64,000 nucleotides of DNA from Erythroxylum novogranatense (taxonomy: Eukaryota; Streptophyta; Magnoliopsida; Malpighiales; Erythroxylaceae). The notes below the pieces were generated by a model, which saw only the letters and a list, made by a program, of their open reading frames with translations, did not search any database and had not been told where the DNA came from. Positions 59,315-64,000 of this stretch are shown piece by piece (position 1 is the first letter of the stretch; every line of letters begins with the position of its first letter). The stretch spans positions 49,207,414 to 49,271,413 of the forward strand of contig CM057230.1 of assembly GCA_029891385.1 (NCBI GenBank), given 5' to 3'. The translations under genes and the position numbers were made by a program.

Positions 59315-62300
59315 TGTAACATCCCACCCCCGACTGGAAGGGTAAAGTAGTAAATTGGCATAGGATGAGATTGATAGGGATTTCTTAGTGTTGTCCAAGC
59401 ATACTGGTACTAGTGAACAGCGAAATCTGTGCACATGAAATAACTGTACATGCATACATGATATTCCCGATTTTCGTGCCTAAGACAATTTTCTTGGGAT
59501 TAACGTGGGTAATAGGTTTGAAAAATTATTCTGAGTGCGCAATAAATTGTTTTCCATTTTTAGGGATTTATGGGAATTTTTCTGGAATTTTTCGGGTTAC
59601 TTGCCGGATCGGAAAATTTTTCAACTGGCTGACTGAGTGAGTTTTCTGTACTGAAAAGGACTGCCTAAGGGCACTGAAATATTGGATAAATGATTTTTGG
59701 GATTGTTTTAGATGGATTAAAGATTAATTTGGATTAGGATTCTTTGATTAAAAGATTAAAGGATTAAGTTGAATTTTTTTTCTTTTTTTCTCATTTAAAA
59801 GCCAAGTGTCCTTCATTTATGAGATTTGTCTTATCCTATTTAGTCAATTTCGATACTCTTCTTTGGAACACTTAAAAAAACTACTTTAAAAGCTTAAAAG
59901 CTCCTTCCACCCGTAGCTTTCCCCATTTCTTTTCTCCTTCTAATTTTTCTTCTTCTCATCCCATACAAGAGCTTTCCTTGGTTCCTTATTTGCTTCTCCT
60001 TTAGTCACACTCAAGACCAAACTCAAGCTTTGAATTTATGAGGATTATGATGAGCCTTAAGTGTTGATTGAGTAGTAGCAAGTTGGAGAGATTTGAAGAC
60101 TTGAGAATATTCAAGTTTGAAGTTACTTAGGTGAGAATTTAATTACATCTCCTTTCTTAGTTGTTAGATGCATTAATTGGGAGTTATTGTGCATGAGTTA
60201 TGACTTATTGTGTATTAATTTCATAAGGCTTATGGTTTGCTTGTTTGGGTACAAATTTATGCTTGTGTATGGATGAGTGAATGAATATGGTTTTTATTGA
60301 TTTTGGCTTGGTTTTAGATTGACTTTAGAAATGTTAGATGAATGGCAAATGATTGTGTGGTTGCTGCCAAAGTTTGTTAAATTATACAAATAAATGTTGT
60401 GATGAGTTTGTATCTGAATTGGAGGTGTAAATGAATGTATATTGATGTAGGTAAAGTGATAGAATGAAAGAGGAAGAGGTAAGATGAAATCTGGAAAATT
60501 TGGTGTTGAACCTATTGTAATGTTTTGATCATAACTAATTATGTAGGTGAGCAAATGAGGTTAAGTTTGTGGCCACTTAAACTTTGGGATGTTAGCTACA
60601 TTTTTGTGTGAAATAGGCATTGTCCAATGTTGGCTTGAAGAGGGTGAAATTTGGCTTGGAAAGTTACTGCTCATGACTGGAATGAACAGTACCCGAAATC
60701 ATACCCTTGAGTTTTGCAAATTTTTATGAATTAATTGAGAGGGAATTAGGATAAATGGATTAGATGTAAAATTCAAGCCTATTAAGTTATCTTTCTAATG
60801 TCACTGATTTTGCAATTTTTCGATATGTATAGTAGGAGTTATGGACTGATGAGTGTTGGCTGTTTTTATGCATTGACTGAGACCTAGTTGGATTGGCACA
60901 TTTAGTGCACATTCGGATTTGGAAGAATTTTCGTAATTTTTGTGAATTTAATTGGAGTTGTAAATGTACTGAAGAGTTCTATATGACACATTTATCTTGA
61001 AAATGATATATGGCTTATAATTTTTGGACATCAGATGTGGGAGATATGGAATTTCAAAATCTAAACCTACATTGTGATGTTAAGTGCTGATAAGGTCAGA
61101 AACTTTCATAACATATTTGAAACTGTTAGAAGCTGAATTGGAGTTTGGTTATTTCAGGAAGAATTGAAGTTTGAGGATTTATCTTTTCAGGGATATAAAG
61201 TTCTGATTGTTCTGACTTGCGTACAGGGAGTTATGCTTGTTATAAGTTTACTGCTCAAATTGAATGATTTCAGGGATAGCAGCATTGAGTGAATTAATTA
61301 ACCTAGTTAGCGTGGGAATTGAAATTTGGGTTGTTTCATGAAAGTTATAGATAACATTGCGATCTTGATGAGCATATTTATTGTGCAATTTTTGACTGAA
61401 CAGAATGAGAGTTACTAAATTTACCATGTACTATTCTGTTTTAAGAGGTATAGACTAGGCAGCATCTTTGATTGGATTTTTGACACCCTTAGGGGTGGAA
61501 TTGCTTTTTATGGTCTTCTTGAAACTTGTAGAGTTTTTCATGATCTTTCCAACGAGATATGGTTTGTAATGTTCTGAATTGTGTGCAAGGAGTTATAGGT
61601 GTTTGACTTTCGGTTTGACAATAGGAAAAAGAAAAGGAAATAAGGATATATATCTTAATTGTTTTATTTGGATTTTGAATTTCTTCCGTGAATAACTTTT
61701 CCGTCTGACGTCCGATTGACCTGATTCTTGAGGCATCGGATTCATGGAATATTTAATTTCATTTTCTGATAGATTGGAAATTTTTGGACGGAAAATTGAC
61801 GTGGGTCCGGGTAAAGGTCGGTTTAATCACTGTTTTATTTAATTGGGGGCCTATAGAGATCCAAATTGCGCTCCGTCAGCGCCATTAGCTTTCTAATTTT
61901 TAGACGGATTTTTATGGTGAAAAAAAATAGAATAGGGCCGGGAATTCATGAACATGCATTATACACCTACATGTGCATCATTAACTGATTCGGATTGGAT
62001 CATTAGTGATCGTTTTATTCTCTGCTTCTTATAGAGGCCCAATTGGAGCGTCGTTCTATCGACGTGGCAGAGTCTTCCCGGTATTAGCTCGGAAGTAATA
62101 AGTGAGTAACCTAGTTGGTTTCTCAGCCTTATGTGTTTATTAATTATATGCACTGATGCCATGAGGAGTTAAGGATGGATATTTGTGTGATTGTTTTGAT
62201 TGATTTGGACCATGGGTGTTCAAATATTGGATTGTGATATTGAAGTGCCAATGTGAGCAAATGGTTAATGAATTGAATTGTGAATGCATCGGTGAAAATA

Positions 62301-63257
62301 AATTGAATTGCATATGACTGAGAATTGAAAATGAGACATGTGCATTCATGCATAGTAAATGATCGATAATTGGCGATTGTGACCGGGCGATCAACGAAAT
62401 GCCGTGGTATCGCTTGCCCCGAGGTGGTGCATACCCGAGGGCTTTCCCACGCAGCTCGGATACCACAGGCTCATCAGATCGTGGCTTCAAGCCCAACGAA
62501 ACATCAGATCTTGAATCGAGCTCGAGCTCGAGGGAGTTAGTGCATACCCGAGGCACTCCTACTCCTAGATTCTCGATCACCGATAGGCGCTTGGTCACAA
62601 CAACGAAATAAAATGGAAAAGTATCACATGCGCATTGCATACGATATGACTGATGAAAAAATGTAAATTGACCGTATATGACTGGAAAAATGTGAGTAAG
62701 GAAATTGCATGTGATATACTGTAAATGCTACTGTGTGTTATGTGTATATGATTTGTGAATGCATGAGTTGGGTGAACCATCGATGATGGTTTCTCACTGA
62801 GTTCGCAAAACTCACCCAAAATTTGCATATATTTTTCAGGTCTTGAAGAATACCCCGGTTGACACGGGAGTATGTCTACTGTAGGCAAGTGAAGGAGAGA
62901 GGTCGGGATCAGTCCGTGTCTGCATTAGCGTCTTATCAAATTGTATTTCGCAATCATTGTGCAACATTGCTTTGTATTTATAACGAGCCCATTGTGGTTG
63001 TACTGTTTTACACATTGACTGATTGTAAATTATTATTGGATGACTGTAATAACTGAAAATGATAAATTGTGAACATAGGCTCAGGTTTCTTACTGTTTAT
63101 GTTGTGTTAATGAATGGTTCAAAAAAAAATAACGAGAGGAGAAAATGTTATACTGAGTTTTAAATTGACTGATGTAATACGTCACCCTTGCGGGGCACAG
63201 ACTCAGATATCACCAACGATATCGGGTTCGGGTCATTCGAGAGTAGGGTGTTACATT
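59315..63257 (+). repeat. 5' LTR (3.9 kb) of a Ty3/gypsy element extending past the window
   Basis: TGTAACATCCC to GGGTGTTACA, followed by a PBS. The putative target site on the left is ATTAT (59310-59314); the right end is outside the window. The LTR holds the recurring motif at 60838, 61042, 61230, 61411 and 61592, the CCGA..block at 61701-61744, a palindrome-rich zone at 62395-62610, and hairpins at 62775-62791 and 62799-62813. Confidence 0.88.
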
Positions 63258-63263
63258 TAGGTG

Positions 63264-63275
63264 GTATCAGAGCCC
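63264..63275 (+). other. Primer binding site of the right-edge element
   Basis: TGGTATCAGAGC lies six bases after the LTR end, matching initiator tRNA-Met. Confidence 0.92.
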
Positions 63276-64000
63276 AGTAATACGTAATGTATCTGGGCAC
63301 AGTCTGAAACATAGGGTGTATGCATTTGAGTTGTGTCGTTGCAGACCGTGGCAACTGATCCCTAGTTTGAGTCGACGGGTAGAAATCCTACATGTGCATA
63401 CGTGTCAAGTGACTAATCGAGATCGTGTTAGAGGGTGCACCCGAAAGTGTATAAACAATTAGGAAAGGAAAAAGGAAAAATGGATAAGGAGATTAATATT
63501 GTACTGTGGTTAGAATGACTGTGTTGGCCTAGACGGATTAAGGAAAGAATTGATATCAATGAATTCCCGGATTAAAATGATAAGATTACGGCGATAGAAA
63601 ACGAATATGTCTAGAATTGGAAGAAGTACACTGGAGATATGAGATGCATATAGTAGACCGAAGTGAGATTAAAAGTCCGGGATGACGAGGTAATTAGAGC
63701 TCTGACTGTAGATGCGATGAACTGGGAAATCTTGGAACTGAGTAAAGTGTAGATGATCCGATCAAGTAGATATGGATTCACTGCATTTGTGTTCAATATC
63801 AGTACATATCATAGGTAGATGAGGATAGCGAGATTGTGATAGGATCAATATTGTACCTTACCGGTCTACCTAGAACTGAAAGAGCAAGGTACCTAGTGCC
63901 TAGTTGAGTAAGAAAAAGTAGAAGATAAAAGTGTACAGATAAACTGAAATGAACTCGTGAAATGGGAATGATCTTGAACGCATAAGCGTGAGACTGAAAT
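63276..64000 (+). other. Internal leader of the right-edge element
   Basis: No gag landmark is visible before the window ends. The coding region, if any, lies beyond the right edge. Confidence 0.5.

Overview
The window looks like an AT-rich intergenic stretch from a flowering plant, most likely a eudicot, dominated by nested retrotransposons. The evidence is a spliced nuclear gene for a plastid-targeted acyl-ACP thioesterase, fragments of two other typical plant genes (phosphatidylserine synthase, polyol/monosaccharide transporter), and Ty3/gypsy and Ty1/copia elements whose primer binding sites match plant initiator tRNA-Met. I cannot assign the order or species from sequence alone.

Layout. 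1-4650 is the gene-bearing part: a decayed LINE reverse transcriptase, a broken piece of PSS1 with an intron still in place, and a minus-strand FATB-type gene whose six exons join in frame into 397 codons plus stop. 6232-10792 is a long-TIR DNA element that carries polyol-transporter exons; a 2.9 kb solo LTR later landed in its right TIR. 10.8-16.1 kb is non-coding, with a duplicated LTR-like repeat and a minisatellite. 16114-25997 (element A) and 29082-39503 (element B) are two full-length Ty3/gypsy elements of Tekay/Del type. Each has 2.5-2.9 kb LTRs, a PBS, gag, pol, a PPT and an exact 5-bp target duplication; both are full of stops and frameshifts. Element B sits inside an older LTR-like repeat.

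From 40 kb to the end the window is mostly LTRs: a plus-strand copia LTR with a deleted internal region, a decayed minus-strand gypsy LTR, a non-autonomous element with a 4.8 kb LTR around only 0.5 kb of internal DNA (46571-55089), a minus-strand copia 5' end, a truncated plus-strand LTR, and inside that the 3.9 kb 5' LTR of another gypsy element that runs off the right edge.

The only gene I judge likely to work is the FATB-type gene; it would make free fatty acids in plastids. Nothing else forms a pathway.

The less ordinary signals are inside the LTRs. They are (1) arrays of the palindrome AAGTCGACTT shared by two different elements, (2) arrays of small hairpins whose stems vary in sequence but still pair, (3) a paired-hairpin cassette with compensatory changes near the LTR 3' end, (4) a motif recurring about every 182 bp in three large LTRs, and (5) a conserved CCGA..GCGTTGGATTC block in several LTR families. 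Many differences between paired LTRs fall at CAG/CTG sites, which could reflect sequencing error at methylated CHG sites, so some of the frameshifts may not be real.
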